Assembly: GCA_963575745.1 (NCBI GenBank)
Contig: CAUYUJ010021062.1
Span: 81,503-145,502, forward strand
Direction: 5' to 3'
From: Prorocentrum cordatum
Taxonomy: Eukaryota > Sar > Dinophyceae > Prorocentrales > Prorocentraceae
Length of the DNA: 64,000 nt
Position 1 is the first letter of the stretch, and the number at the start of each line of letters is the position of its first letter. Positions 9,986 through 21,102 of the stretch are shown here, piece by piece. The notes under the pieces were generated by a model. The model saw only the letters and a program-made list of their open reading frames with translations. It made no database searches and was not told the origin of the DNA. The position numbers and the translations under genes are program-made.

Positions 9986-10953
9986 CGACACCACCACTGC
10001 TGTTGACAAAACGACGGCGTGCCTTTCGTGATCACCACCCAATCTTCAAGCTCCCCTCCTGCCTCCCTGCCCCCAATTGTTATTTCTCTCCCTCTCTCTT
10101 GCGCTCTCCCGCCTGGCCCCTCTTCTCTCCTGCACTCCTGCTTGACCTTCTCCTGCTTGACCTGCCGTCCCCCTTCTCACCCTCTCTCGCCCTCTCCCCT
10201 CGTATCACTGCCTGGCCCTCCCCGCTCATCGACCTCCTCCTGATCAGTCAGCCCGGGTCCGTCCTGCCAACGGCCAGCAGGCGCGCGGGCCGTCGGCCCG
10301 TCGGCCGCCCGCTGGCATCGCCAGGCAGCCAGCAGCATTCCCTCGGGGGGTGGAGGCCTCGTCGTCGCTCGCTCGCCCACCTCCCCGACCGATTGGGGAG
10401 AGAGAGGATGAGGGGGAGAGGGAGGTGGAGGACGAGGAGGAGGAGGAGGAGGAGGGCACCATGTGTAGAAGGGGGGGTCCATGAGCCCTCCTAGCGGGGG
10501 ATGGTTTTCTTGGGTCCTCTTGGAGGAGGGGCAGTGATGAGGACAAGGGTGATTGGGGGGTGATGGGGGAGAATGATGAACAGATCGGAGAGGAGGGTGG
10601 CGGGGAGGCCCATGAATGATGTGACTTGCTGCATGTATTATCTTAAGCCTTGTTAGAGCGACCGCGCGAGACGCCCTCTTGCAGCCTCAGGGTAGCTCCT
10701 GACATCGAAGTGCATGAGAGCCCGCTCTTGCGGTCGACATCGTTGTGTCCTAGATGCCCCGCCATCCATCGTGGGCCCATGAGGCCCCCAACTGCAATGT
10801 AATTCCGATCATGCCCCCTGCCGCCTGCGCCGACGCGGGGCCCGCTTGCTTGCTTCGCTTGCCCCTTCCTTATTTGCCTCTCTGGCTCAAGCCTCGCCTG
10901 AGCCGGGGTCACTTGGGCGTCGTGGTCGACTGGTTTCACTTGGCCTTCGCAGC

Positions 10954-11830
10954 CATGGATTCCGAATGGGCCTACCATATGGGCGCGATGCACACTCTCC
11001 CGCGTGCTACCGTCCCGCCACGCTCGGCCCGCGCGACTGGGGCAGCAGGCGACAAGAGTAAGAAGAGGGCTCAGTGGTGTAAGACTGCTTTGGGGGCAAG
11101 AGTCAAGACTGCTCTGGGGGGTTTGGAGGTCAAGAAGCCACGCAAGGGGAGGGCGCCTGCGACAACTACTACGACTTCTCCTGCCAGGCCGCCGCCGTTG
11201 ACGCCCTCACGCAGGAAGCTTGGCCCGTGGCCTGCCTCTCCTACCATGGGGAGCGTGTGCGCGGGCATGCTCACGAGTGCCTACGCGGCCATGTCACTTG
11301 CCTGCAAACTGCGGCACCTGTGGTGGTGCGAGAACGACAAAGATGCAGTCAAGTTCCTGAAGCACAACTTCCCGGGCATAAAGGGCATCACTGACGACAG
11401 CGACTTGGTCACCGCCGAGGCGTGGACGTCGTGGACGCAGGGTTCCCCTGCCAGCCGTTCTCGCTCGACGGCAAGCAGCTCGGAGCCAGTGACCCGAGGA
11501 GCAACGTGATTCATTCGATTCTTCTCTTCGTGATGAGGACGCCCCCCCGCATAGTCATCCTGGAGAACGTCGACGGGATGTTGAAGACTCACCCTGACAC
11601 CCTGGAGGAAATCCCGCGCGCCCTCAGCACCATGAAGGACCCCGCCTATGGCCATTGCCAAGCATGCAGCGTGTCCTGGCAGGTCTTGGACAGCTACTAT
11701 CACGGCAGCGCCCCCCAGAGCAGGCGCAGGATCTACATCGTGGCCATCCATGCCATCGGGAAATATCCGCCCGAGGTCCCCGTGGAGTTCCCAGCGCCAG
11801 CGCCGAGGGCGACCATCTACAGGACGCTTA
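10954..11830 (+). CDS. C5-cytosine DNA methyltransferase, N-terminal and catalytic part (apparent 1-base frameshift)
   Basis: Encodes the catalytic half of a C5-cytosine DNA methyltransferase, which moves a methyl group from S-adenosylmethionine to cytosine in DNA. From the first ATG (10954) there is a basic linker, KKPRKGRAP and a TTTTT-rich stretch. Then come motif I (SVCAGMLTSAYAA), motif II (WWCENDKDAVKFLKHNFPG), motif IV with the catalytic Cys in GFPCQPFS (11439-11462), motif VI (VILENVDG) and motif VIII (QSRRRIYIVA). Motifs I-II and IV-VIII lie in frames offset by one base; the break is at about 11419-11422, and one missing base would restore a continuous frame. No target-recognition domain is obvious. 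Coding ends before the CT tract; motifs IX-X are in the block at 12746-13207. Retroelement-borne DNA methyltransferases are known in dinoflagellates, but I see no reverse transcriptase attached here. Confidence 0.85.
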
Positions 11831-11836
11831 CATGTC

Positions 11837-11956
<120 letters not shown>

Positions 11957-12228
11957 GTCATTGCGCGGGGTGGAGGAGGGCGATAATGCTGAGGAGGATT
12001 GGAGGGGTCACGGAAGAGGGGGGATGGGTGCGAGGAGGGGGCGGGAGGGATGATAGGGTGGATGCTCGGGGGCGGGGTCGACCGCATCGGCGCGGGGTAG
12101 TAGGCGCAGACGACGGGTGGACTGGGCACTGCGTTTCCAGATAAGTGACTATGGGGGTGCAGAGATCGACGCCGCCGATGCACGCGCACGTGCATGCGCG
12201 AGTCAGCTTGACAGAGCGATATACGTGT

Positions 12229-12229
12229 G

Positions 12230-12297
<68 letters not shown>
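12229..12297. repeat. (TA)n(GA)n compound microsatellite inside the methyltransferase gene
   Basis: About 14 nt of TA followed by about 55 nt of GA. With the CT tract at 11837-11953, this intron carries self-complementary CT and GA blocks about 290 bp apart that could form a long hairpin in the pre-mRNA. Confidence 0.95.
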
Positions 12298-12299
<2 letters not shown>

Positions 12300-12745
12300 A
12301 TGCACATCAGAGCATCAGAGCTACCCCTAGGCGCCCTTGTCTTGATCAGGCGCCGCCCCCCCCCCCCTGTCTTGGTCTGGTGCCCTTGTCATGGTCAAGC
12401 GCCCATGTCATCGCGCTCTCTCGCTCGCCGGGTAGAGCGGGGGCAGCTGGCAGCAGCAGCGAGTGCTGCTCGGGGGAGGAGGGGCGGCGGAGACGGGGAG
12501 ACGGGAGAAGGGGCGATCACGCGAATCAAAAGACGGATGACGATGAGAAGGGGATCAGAAGAGGAGGGGGAATGAGGGGTGCGAGAATGGAGGACACGGA
12601 GGGAGGGTGGAAGATGAGGAAAAAATGAGAAGAAGAAGGGAGGGGCGAATGGCAATGACACGCGAAGAAGATAGCAAGTAGGAGAGGGCATAGTGAAGAT
12701 GGGGATGCGAGGGGGGGGGGGGGGGCACGGTGGCGCGGGGTGGGG

Positions 12746-13207
12746 GCAACCAACAAGAACCATGCGGCACGCGGTATCTTGGATCGGGGGCAGAAGCTCC
12801 CTACCTACGATAACTACCCCATGCCCCGCGGCAAGCTCGCCAAGAAGAACGTCGAGCACGGCATCAACCTGGCCCGGGAAGCCGCTTTGTGGGAAGGGAC
12901 CGATCCAACGTCTGTTTCCGTGATTGTCGACACCGCTTCAACGAAGCCTGCATCGCACATAGATAAGGTTGGCTGTCTTTCAAAGTCCCGCGGGGGCGGA
13001 CTTGCTCTGTGGAGCGCGCAGCACGGTCGTAGGCTTAATGTGAAGGAGCTCACGCGCCTCCAGGGCTTCGATCCCAGTGATGTCTCGGCGCCGCTCACTC
13101 ACAATAAGTTCGGCGCGCTGCTTGGCAATGCGTGCACCAAGGCCGTTTTCCAGCGCGTCTTGGCATGCGCCATCAATAGTGCTAAGAAGGCAGCCGCCTC
13201 CCCCTAG
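12746..13207 (+). CDS. C5-cytosine DNA methyltransferase, C-terminal part (motifs IX and X)
   Basis: Supplies the missing end of the methyltransferase catalytic fold. GRRLNVKELTRLQGFDP matches motif IX, and FGALLGNACTKAVFQRVL matches motif X, which folds back onto motif I to close the SAM site. Upstream is LPTYDNYPMPRGKLAKKN. The true exon start is uncertain: AG acceptors occur at about 12766 and at 12793, before AAGCTCCC. It ends at a stop after a Lys/Ala-rich tail (13207). The order and family pattern make this the 3' exon of the block at 10954-11830. Confidence 0.8.
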   Translation, partial: ATNKNHAARGILDRGQKLPTYDNYPMPRGKLAKKNVEHGINLAREAALWEGTDPTSVSVIVDTASTKPASHIDKVGCLSKSRGGGLALWSAQHGRRLNVKELTRLQGFDPSDVSAPLTHNKFGALLGNACTKAVFQRVLACAINSAKKAAASP

Positions 13208-13443
13208 GTGGTCCCATGCGAACGAGACAGGTCCAACTCAGATGGCCGTCTCCGCAACGCGTGCCCCTCGCCCCTCCTCATTCTCTTCCGTCTCGTTCTC
13301 CTTATCCTCCTTCTTCTGTCCTCCTCCTCCTCCTTCTTCTTCTTCGCCCCTCGTCCGGCTAACTCGACGTGGACGCGGACGCTCCAAGTTAAGATGACGC
13401 AGGGAGGGCGCGGCGTCCGGGACACTCGACGTGGCCAGACGCC

Positions 13444-13731
13444 GTGCCGGACTGGACCTCCTGTCCTACCAGCTGAACGTATACGTTCAGCTGGTAGGGA
13501 GGCCGGAGGCGCCTCCGAGCTCCCTACCAGCTGAACGTATACGTTCAGCTGGTAGGGAGGCAAGACGAATCACATACTCATGACAGGGAGGAGCCTCCCT
13601 ACCAGCTGAACGTATACGTTCAGCTGGTAGGGCATGGGGGGCACCCCGTAGGGAGCCCGGAGGCGCCTCCGGCCTCCCTACCAGCTGAACGTATACGTTC
13701 AGCTGGTAGGACAGGAGGCCCAGTCCGGCAC
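13444..13731. repeat. Foldback cluster: four copies of a 32-bp perfect palindrome
   Basis: CTACCAGCTGAACGTA followed by its exact reverse complement occurs four times, at 13466-13497, 13524-13555, 13599-13630 and 13678-13709. The outer flanks are also inverted copies of each other (GTGCCGGACTGG at 13444 against CCAGTCCGGCAC ending at 13731, with GGACAGGAGG-type sequence inside). The whole 288-bp block can therefore fold on itself. Between copies lie GGAGGCGCCTCC palindromes at about 13505 and 13660. Two copies extend to 34 and 40 bp. No coding function. Confidence 0.95.
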
Positions 13732-13829
13732 GACTCCGACGTCCGGCAAATTCGATTCGGCACGTCCATCTGGAACCTTCGATCTAGCTGTCTAGCTCGC
13801 GGGGCCCGGCAACTTCTGCGTGGGACGAC

Positions 13830-13915
13830 GATGACGATGCCGATGCCGACGAAGACGACGACGACGACTACGACGACGACGATGACGACGACGACGATGA
13901 CGACGACGACGACGC
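13830..13915. repeat. (GAC/GAT)n trinucleotide tract
   Basis: GACGAC/GATGAC repeats. The open frames on either strand here are low-complexity artefacts. Confidence 0.85.
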
Positions 13916-14660
13916 CCACCAGGCAACCAACGCGGAGTGCAGTAGTTACTCCGCGTGGCCCCCCAATAGTTGCATGATGGGTAGTGTAGTAATACAGCAA
14001 CTACTACTAGCACTGTAATTAGTAGCATCGCGCCTTCTCCATCTCCTCATCCCCCTTCTCCACTTCTCCACCTCCTCCTCCCTTCCCCGCGCCCCTCCTC
14101 CACCATGCCTTTCGTGATTGCCAGCAGTGGCGGCAACGACAACAGGCGTCGCCCCCCAGCCGCGCGCCTGGGCGAGCTCGGCGTCGCGCCCCCAGCCGTC
14201 GTCCTGCGCGCGGCTTCTTGCTGCTCACAAAATTTACGTTTGCTTGCGCGCTGCACGCACGGGTGGGCCGTGCAAGGGATGCCAGATGGCGAGCGCGCAT
14301 GAGCAGACACGCACGACAAATACCTCCTCCCCACCTCGCTCCGCAGGGGAATGTCGCGCGACATGTGCCGACGCAGCCATGCGATCTTAGCCAGGCAAGC
14401 CATGCTACTCGATCGGCCAGATCAGCGCGCTATCAACGAGTCATGCTCTGCCATGCTATCCAATTCGACGTTCCCCAAAAAAAGCCACGTGACATATCGC
14501 AGGGGCCACCTAAGTCAGCATGAGCCAGTCGCACAACACTTAACTCTGAGACAACGCGAGCTACCCGAGTCATTTCAGGTTGAGACACTTGCCCGTGGAC
14601 GAGAGCGGGGATCGCGCGCTGTGCCGCGCCACGGAGGTATGACGGCGACTGCGGTGGCTG

Positions 14661-14765
14661 GGCCGTGCCTGACGACATTCTCTTGGCAACGGCTGGAGAT
14701 CGCCGGGCCGTGCCTGACGAAATTCTCTCGGCAACGGCTGGAGATCTCTTGGCAACAGCTGGCAA
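14661..14765. repeat. 45-bp tandem duplication
   Basis: GGGCCGTGCCTGACGA(C/A)ATTCTCT(T/C)GGCAACGGCTGGAGATC is present at 14661 and 14706, followed by a partial third copy of its end. 13915-14660 holds no gene I can support. Confidence 0.8.
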
Positions 14766-14779
14766 CAAAAAATCCCTCT

Positions 14780-15255
14780 TGCGGCTCTTTTGGGGGCCCT
14801 GGGGCCTTCTTGTTTTTGTTTGGAGAGGTCTGAGCGGTCTCTTGGGGTTTGGACGCCGCGGCTAGGAAACGAAGACACCAGAAATTCACATCCCCATTGG
14901 GCCCTCTTGGGCCGCTCTTGGAGCGCTATTATTATTGGGCGCTCTCGGGGGCCTTCCTGGGGCCCTCTTGGGCCTCTCTCTCTCTCTCAGGGCTCTCTGA
15001 GGCCATCTTGGGGCCATCTCGACGCCCCATGAAGCCATCGGAATTCAAAACGCGAGAAGGCAAACGGAAATAGCCTAAGAGCTTTATTCGTATACCTAAA
15101 CATGCTGCAAACTTCAGCTCGAAAAACATGTTCCCAGGCATGCTCCTGGGGACATGAATTTGCATGCGTGCGTGTGTAGTCGCATCGGTGGGCCCTCTTG
15201 GACTCTCTGAGGCTCTCTTGGAGCGAGCCATCTTGGGCCATCTTGGACGCTCTAA
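14780..15255. repeat. Dispersed GGGCCCTCTTGG-type minisatellite
   Basis: Degenerate short units such as TTGGGCCCTCTTGG, GGGGCCATCT and CTCTGAGGC. The same family recurs at 2505-2590, 5806-5880, 38170-38235, 49870-50010, 55840-55880 and most densely at 57640-58560. Non-coding. Confidence 0.7.
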
Positions 15256-15259
15256 CTAC

Positions 15260-16098
15260 TCGAGCCTGCCCCCTCCCAGACCCAGGGGAGGCGACGTCGC
15301 CGCCGGCGGCGGAGGGCGCGGGGGGGAAGTCCGTGGATCGGAGGTTCGAATTTTTCTCGGGCGCTCATGTGCCAATCGTCAATGGCCATGCGGCGGCTTG
15401 CTCAGGACGCAAGCAACGAGTCCACGTGCCCGCCGCGCGTCTTGCGTGTTGAGGCAATTCCATTCCCCTCCTCCTCCTCCTACCTTGCCCAGCTGTTGCT
15501 GTTGCTCATATTCCTGCTCTTTCTCCTTCTCTTCCGCGCCCTCTGGGATCTGGGAGCGCCGTGCGCCCTTGTATACTTTGTCTTCTTTCCTCCTCCCCCC
15601 CGCCATATCCCCCCCCCCCCCCACCCCCCCTCCCGAGCGCTTCATTGAGGGCTGAATTCAAGCATTGCGCAGTTATGCCACTTATAGTGCCCCAGTCGGG
15701 GCATGCTGAAATACAAGATGCCGCCGCCTTCAGCGGCAGTCACGTCACGAGGTTGTGCAGTTTGGCTTGCTGGTGCTTGTGTCTGTTGCTGCTAGGTTCC
15801 GGTGCTTCTGTCTGGCTGGTACTGCTGCTTCTCGGAGCGTCCACTGCGCAATGGAGGCGCGCTGCTACTGCTGGCTACTGCGCCGAGCAAACGGTGCCCA
15901 GCCAGCCATGAGACCAGGCTGCGGCCCAACCACGAGGCTCGGCAAGATGTTCAGATGCTGGCTATGAGGCTGGGCATGCTGAACATGAATTGAATGCTGA
16001 GCTGGCACCGTCGTCATCATCGTCACCATCGTCATCGCCACCATCGTCATCATCACTTGATTGGGAAGTACATGCTGCCAGCGAAATTGCAAGCCTAA
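15260..16098. other. No supported gene
   Basis: Mixed sequence with pyrimidine tracts, a C-run at 15610-15632 and a (CATCGTCAT)n-like stretch at 16008-16050. Short frames only. Confidence 0.5.
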
Positions 16099-17006
16099 CT
16101 ACGGCTGGACTCGAGGCGGCGTGCTACCAGCAAACGGCGCGGCCGACACTGGCAGAGACCCGCTGCTGAGTGAGCCATTCAGCCCCCCGCCGTCACCGCG
16201 ACGAATAGGGCCACGAACACACATGCCGTTCAGCACGGTCTCGGTGTTGTCGACCTTCTGCATCAACTCCGCCTGGCGTTGTTTGAGCTGCACCACGGCC
16301 TGGTTGGTTTCGGTGACCAGGGTCTCGATGTTGGTGACCCTCTGCAACATCTGGTTGGTCTCGGTGACCAGGGTCTCGATGGTCGTGACCCTCTGCATGA
16401 GCAGGGTAATTGCCGTCTCGCTCCTAGTGAGATTGGCGCCCATGTTGTCCATTGCTTCGGTCAGCGAGTCCAGCGCGGCAAGGTCACGAGGAGCCACAGG
16501 CTGAGGCGAAGGCGAAGCCGGCGGCGACGATGCGATGCTGATGGCTCCAGGCAGTGGCAGTCCTGGCGGTACTTGTTCTCCTGGCTGTACTTGTTGTTGT
16601 GCTCGCTGTCCCGGCTGTACTTGTTGTGCTCCGCCTGGCTGTTGCCCCGCAGCCTGCCCCCCCCTTGCTGCGCTCCCCATGGCTGTTGCCATGCTGGCGG
16701 CTCGTCATCCGTAGGCGGGCTTTCCGACCAATGCCGCTGATTGATAAGGCGGCTGGTCCACACGACATCTGGCGCATGTGCGCGCGCTCGGTCTGCCCCC
16801 CCGCCGTTGCCGTAGCAAAAGCGCCATGCTTTATTATCATGCTGTCTGTTGACCAAGTGTTGAACGTTCTGCAACCAAGTGTTGCACGCTCTGCATCGCC
16901 ACTCGCCATCTTGCTTATACAGGTACGGAGAGCATATCTGGGTTCCATTCGCCAGAGTTACATGCTCTGGTGGCTCGGTCGCCCAACGCTGTGCACGCCT
17001 GTCTGC
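16099..17006 (-). CDS. Matrin/U1-type zinc-finger, Gln/Pro-rich, coiled-coil protein (apparent frameshift at a C8 run)
   Basis: From ATG at 17006 (MADRRAQRWATEPPEH) the protein has a zinc finger, CRACNTWLQNVQHLVNRQH, of the form C-x2-C-x8-H-x5-H, similar to matrin/U1-type RNA- or dsRNA-binding fingers. The frame shifts at the C8 run 16657-16664. With one additional base there, it continues into a Gln/Pro/Gly-rich region with repeated QQVQPG, then a coiled coil in which RVTTIETLVTETNQ and RVTNIETLVTETNQ are tandem 17-residue repeats (51-bp DNA period, 16301/16352), then a Gly/Ser-rich tail. A nucleic-acid-binding oligomeric protein is a reasonable inference. The natural partner is unknown. The base deficit may be an assembly error. 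Confidence 0.6.
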
Positions 17007-17197
17007 CATGGCAATCTTCTGCTGCAAACGGCGGTTCGCCGCCGCGGCGCCGTGGCAGAAGCCGACCCACCTAACGAGCCCAAACGGCTATGGGACGTAC
17101 CAGGGCCTTTGGTGGAGCTCCCTCACATGCCACGAGATATGCGTCGGGTGGGTCGCGGGTGGGCCCAGGCAGGTGGGTCGCGGGCGAAGGCCCATAC

Positions 17198-17290
17198 CAT
17201 GCCAGAACAAACCGACCATACCATGATATACATTCCAAAGCATACATCCCATACCGTACCACCATACAATGCCATACCATCCATGACATA
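17198..17290. repeat. CATACC-type minisatellite, second copy
   Basis: Degenerate CCATACCATG/CATACC repeats like those at 1-110. The adjoining 17020-17197 is unique sequence without a supported gene. Confidence 0.75.
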
Positions 17291-17402
17291 CCATCCCCTT
17301 CTCTCTCCTCCTCTGCCTTATCCTCCTCTTCTCCCTCTTCCCCTCTCCTCCTCTTTCTTCTCCGCCTCCACCTCCTGCCCCCCCACTAGCGCCCTGCCCC
17401 TC

Positions 17403-17566
17403 CAGGGGCCCTGTTGTGGACCCTGTTGTGGACCCTGTTGTGGACCCTGTTGTGGACCCTCGGGGCCTGTTGTGGACCCTGTTGTGGACCCTGTTGTGGA
17501 CCCTGTTGTGGACCCTGTTGTTGACCCTGTTGTGGACCCTGTTGTGGACCCTGTTGTGGACCCTGT
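17403..17566. repeat. 12-bp minisatellite CCCTGTTGTGGA
   Basis: About 13 near-perfect tandem copies interrupted once by CCCTCGGGG. In one plus frame it would read (DPVV)n, but no gene context supports translation. Confidence 0.95.
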
Positions 17567-17667
17567 CGCGAAGACGATCTGTCCTCGGGGCCCTCAAGCT
17601 CTAGAAAAACAAATCGAGCTCCGTTCCTCGCCCACGCCGCCCCCGCCAGCCTCGAGCCGCGCCCATC

Positions 17668-17698
<31 letters not shown>

Positions 17699-17710
17699 TA
17701 TATATATATG
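17668..17710. repeat. (TA)n microsatellite
   Basis: AT dinucleotide tract with one phase slip. Confidence 0.95.
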
Positions 17711-17906
17711 CCTCCAACTCCCCCTCCCCCGAACCGCCGCCCAGTGAAGGGCAGTAGGCGAAGGGCCGCGTCACCGCCTACCCCCTAATGGCCTCTCCCA
17801 ACACGGCTCTGTCGGGCGGTCGCTGTCCACCCCTTAAAAAAAGGCCTGGAGGTGGCGCATTGGCCACGTGTTATTGACCTCCCCCTCCTCCATATATAAT
17901 TCGAAA

Positions 17907-17908
<2 letters not shown>

Positions 17909-17969
<61 letters not shown>

Positions 17970-17970
17970 T
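17909..17970. repeat. (GA)n microsatellite
   Basis: GA dinucleotides with a GC interruption near 17960. Confidence 0.95.
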
Positions 17971-18027
17971 GATAGAGGGTGGAGCGTATACATATACATG
18001 GCTCCAAGAGCTGGCGGGGGGATCTCT

Positions 18028-18315
18028 GCCTAAGGCCCCAGCGGGAAAGTTCGCATGGCACCGCTGCCACATCTCGGCACACCCCTCACGCGTTTCGTGG
18101 CCCCATAGTGAAGACCTCCGCCTAAAGCCCCAGTGGGAGATTTCGCATGGCACCGCCGCCCCATTTCAGCTTCCCCCCAGCATAAGTTCTCTGGCCCCAT
18201 AATAGGGAGCTCCACCTAAGGCCTCAATGGGAAAATTTGCATGGCACCGTCGCACTATTTCAGCACACCCCTCACGCGCTTCGCGGCCTCATAGGGAGCT
18301 CCGCCTAAGGCCCCC
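18028..18315. repeat. Tandem repeat with about 92-bp unit
   Basis: Units start GCCTAAGGCCCCAGTGGG and contain TTCGCATGGCACCGCCGCC and CACACCCCTCACGCG. Starts are at 18028, 18120, 18213 and 18303 (partial). Non-coding. Confidence 0.85.
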
Positions 18316-18400
18316 TGGCGCGTCAAGAAACCCCGCCACCAGCAGAGTGAGGAGGGGGGTATCAGGATACCGGGTGATTTATCAAGAGGTTTCGTGCCAC
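18310..18400. repeat. Isolated copy of the GCCAGAGCGAGGA-family unit
   Basis: CCCCGCCACCAGCAGAGTGA, then GGTATCAGGATACCGGGTGA and TTATCAAGAGGTTTCGTGCC match the unit arrayed at 95-1195. 18400-19140 has no gene I can support. Confidence 0.7.
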
Positions 18401-19140
18401 ACGCACCCGACGCGATGCCCGCGACGACAGTGCTCTCCCCCCCCTGGCCGCTGCCGCCGCTGCCGCCGCTGCCGCCCGCAGGGCGGGCTCGAGGGATTTC
18501 GAGGCTATGCCCGTTAACCCGCAAGGGGCATGTCCAACCCTTTGCAAATCGTTCAAGAAGCGGCGGGCCGATTCGCGCCAAAGGGGCAAGCTCCAAGCGC
18601 AATTCCCTCTTTGTCCTCATCAGCCAGATACCGTGGCTCACGCCTTGGCCGCAACCCTCTGGAGACCACCCCATGGGTTCTCGACCGCGCGCGAGCGCGC
18701 GTGGGTTGTGGGTCGCAAGCTCCTCCGCCGCGATCGTCGGGTTCGCGTTGTACTTGGGGCGTTATCCTTGGCCCATGTTTCGCCACATCATACTTTATGT
18801 ATACATATATAACTATATGTTTTGAAGGGGGTCGGCGCGGGTGGGTGGGCGGGGGGGAGGCGCGCGCCGGTGGCGGCCGACGCCCCTGGGGTGCTTGGGC
18901 GCCCTTAAGTTCGCTATCTCCTCGAATGTGTCTTGGGGGCGCTGCTAGGGCAGATCCAAGCTCGGCTCCTCGCGTCGGCGGGGCACTTGTCGGATTTGGG
19001 GTCTTGGCTGTTCAAGAACAAGAAAGGCACTGCTGGAGCGTGGATTTGGATGCAAAGCGTGCCACTTACAGCGCGCGCGCGCCTTTCGGTTTGGCTGAAC
19101 TCCGCTCTGAACGACAATTGAGATCCATCGTTTTCGCAAA

Positions 19141-19715
19141 CGCACCCAGCAAGTGAACCATCTTCGAGCCGTGGCGAACCTCGCGAAGTGCCCCAAGTGC
19201 AAGGAGCTCGCCGACAAAGCTGAAGCCGCGATATCAACCCCAGGGCACGATGAGTTCAAATCTGTCTGGGATGTCCTAATTCGCGGGCGTGAGTTGCCCA
19301 CCAATTCCGACAAGCCGTGCCGGATCAAGTTTTGCATCGCCGAGGCGCTGCGCATGCATGACAGGGCAGCTATAGAGTGCGCTGATGTTGTTGTCATTCA
19401 TGTCGATGCCCGCAAGCACAGGATGACTGCGCGGTATTCAGCATGCAGCAATGGGTTGATCCTTAAAGAAAGGCTACTTTGGACACGTCCAGTGTGTTTC
19501 CATGCACACAGATTCGGTTGAGCATTACCTGCAATCGGTTCTCAGAGCATTGAGGAATTTCTGCACCGAATCCTTGGGGGCCCCGCCCGGTCCCCACAGT
19601 GCCGGCCTCGTGCAGTTCAACGAGAAGTTATATTCACATTTGATGCGGGTCTGCTTGTCGTGGAATGCTGACGCGGAGCAATGCGTCCAACTTGCAGGCC
19701 GGCCGCGCGTGCTTT
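19141..19715 (+). CDS. 5' coding block of a multi-exon gene, unknown protein (apparent frameshift)
   Basis: The first frame reads KCPKCKELADKAEAAI, EFKSVWDVLIRGRELPT and CRIKFCIAEALRMHDRAAIE. It leads with a C-x2-C pair and has ordinary amino-acid composition and codon bias. Near 19457-19466 (ATCCTTAAAGAAAGG) the plausible continuation moves by one base to KKGYFGHVQCVSMHTDSVEH, then YLQSVLRALRNFCTES and LVQFNEKLYSHLMRVCLSWN, until about 19715. Removing one A from the A-run would join them. I recognise no domain. It is probably the beginning of the gene continued at 21103 and 21920. Confidence 0.55.
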
Positions 19716-19859
19716 TTATGCGTTTACTCACCCCCCCTTCCTGCCAAGGGGATATACATAGAGAGAGGGGGCTTGCGGAGCCCGCATGTGCGTGGCAGAC
19801 CCTGCACGTAACATGTTTTTTTTTTCTCCACGCACCGACAGGGTCGGCCATGATGTATT

Positions 19860-19918
19860 GGTTGATAAGAGGAGGAGGAGGAGGAGGAGGAGGAGGAGGA
19901 GGGGGAGGAGGAGGAGGA
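19860..19918. repeat. (GGA)n microsatellite
   Basis: GGA trinucleotides between 19868 and 19918, in non-coding sequence. Confidence 0.9.
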
Positions 19919-19964
19919 GCTGGACCCAAAACGGGCCCGCCGGCGGGTCTGGGATGGGTCCAGC

Positions 19965-20210
19965 GAGCACAACCAACCCCTCGTTCTGCTGGCGGGGCCT
20001 CCAGGGGTGGGATGGGCGCGAAGCCTGGTAAATAAAAATGTATTCGAATACCCTCCTCGCTCTGGCAGGGCGCCCCTGGAGGCGCATGGTAGGCGTGGCG
20101 TGGCATGGCATGGTAGGCATGGTATCGCATGGTATTGTATGTTGGAAATGGTGTGGTATTGTATGGTAGTTTTGTTATGGCATGGTAGGTATGATGTTGT
20201 AATGCACGGG
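19965..20210. repeat. Inverted copy of the composite (GCCAGAGCGAGGA unit + CATACC) element
   Basis: On the minus strand CATACC-type repeats (20090-20200) run into CCAGAGCGAGGAGGGTATTC, then a TTTACCAGGCTTCGCGCCCA-like stretch. This is the same order of parts as at 1-200, in the opposite orientation. Confidence 0.75.
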
Positions 20211-20307
20211 CGAGGAAGCAAGCGGGGGAAGGCGGATGGGGATGCGATGTTCTGGGGAAACAAGAAACCCACTCACAGGATGTGGGGCAATAGAACGCAC
20301 AATATAT

Positions 20308-20449
<142 letters not shown>

Positions 20450-20883
20450 AAACAAAATCACAAAAAAATGAAAAACAATGGATAAAAAGAGCGATATAGA
20501 GCGATATGAGGATGAGAACGAGGAGGGGGACGGGGAGGGGGATAGAGGGGGAGGAGAGAAATGCGCGAAGAAGGTCGGGGGCGGAGTAGGAGGGAGGAGG
20601 GGAGGGGGGCGCGCGAGGGTGGGGGGGAGCTCCTCTGGCGGCGGCGTCGCTGCCGGCCAAGTGGCGGCCGCCGCATCATCTAGCGGCGGCGGCGCCGGCG
20701 CGGCAGGTGGATGGATGGGCGATGAGGGGGCGGGGTAGGGTGGGGGAGTTGAACCTCGACACCTCGACTCCTAGCCCCCTCCCTCCAGCCCCTCATACAT
20801 CCACCCCTCCTCGATTCATCCCTCCTCCCACTCCCCCTCCCGGCCCTCTCCCCCTTGTCCTCTCATTCCTCTCAATCCCGAGG

Positions 20884-20968
20884 ATTGGGCGCCTCCAACT
20901 TCGGCAACTTGCGGGCGGCGCCATGGTCGCGAAGGACCCGACCCACGCGGCCCGCAGGCGGCGTCGGG
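20884..20968 (+). CDS. Tentative short exon between the 19.1 and 21.1 kb coding blocks
   Basis: Preceded by a pyrimidine-rich tract and followed by a strong donor (GGCGTCG|GTAAGC at 20968). Frames remain open across it, but I cannot tell which one is used. Confidence 0.25.
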
Positions 20969-21102
20969 TAAGCTTCATGACAATCCGTCCCTTATCACCC
21001 GTGGTCTTTCTCTCCATCCGACCCCCCCTCCCTCTTCCTCCTGCCCTACCCCCTCTCCCGTCGCCACCCTCGTTGCCCCCCGCGCTTCGCCCGCCGCGGG
21101 GC

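Noticed and set aside
19080-19105. GGTTTGGCTGAAC before the 19.1-kb coding block as a leader relic
   Set aside because: Only the 3' dozen bases resemble the leader; the 5' half does not match.
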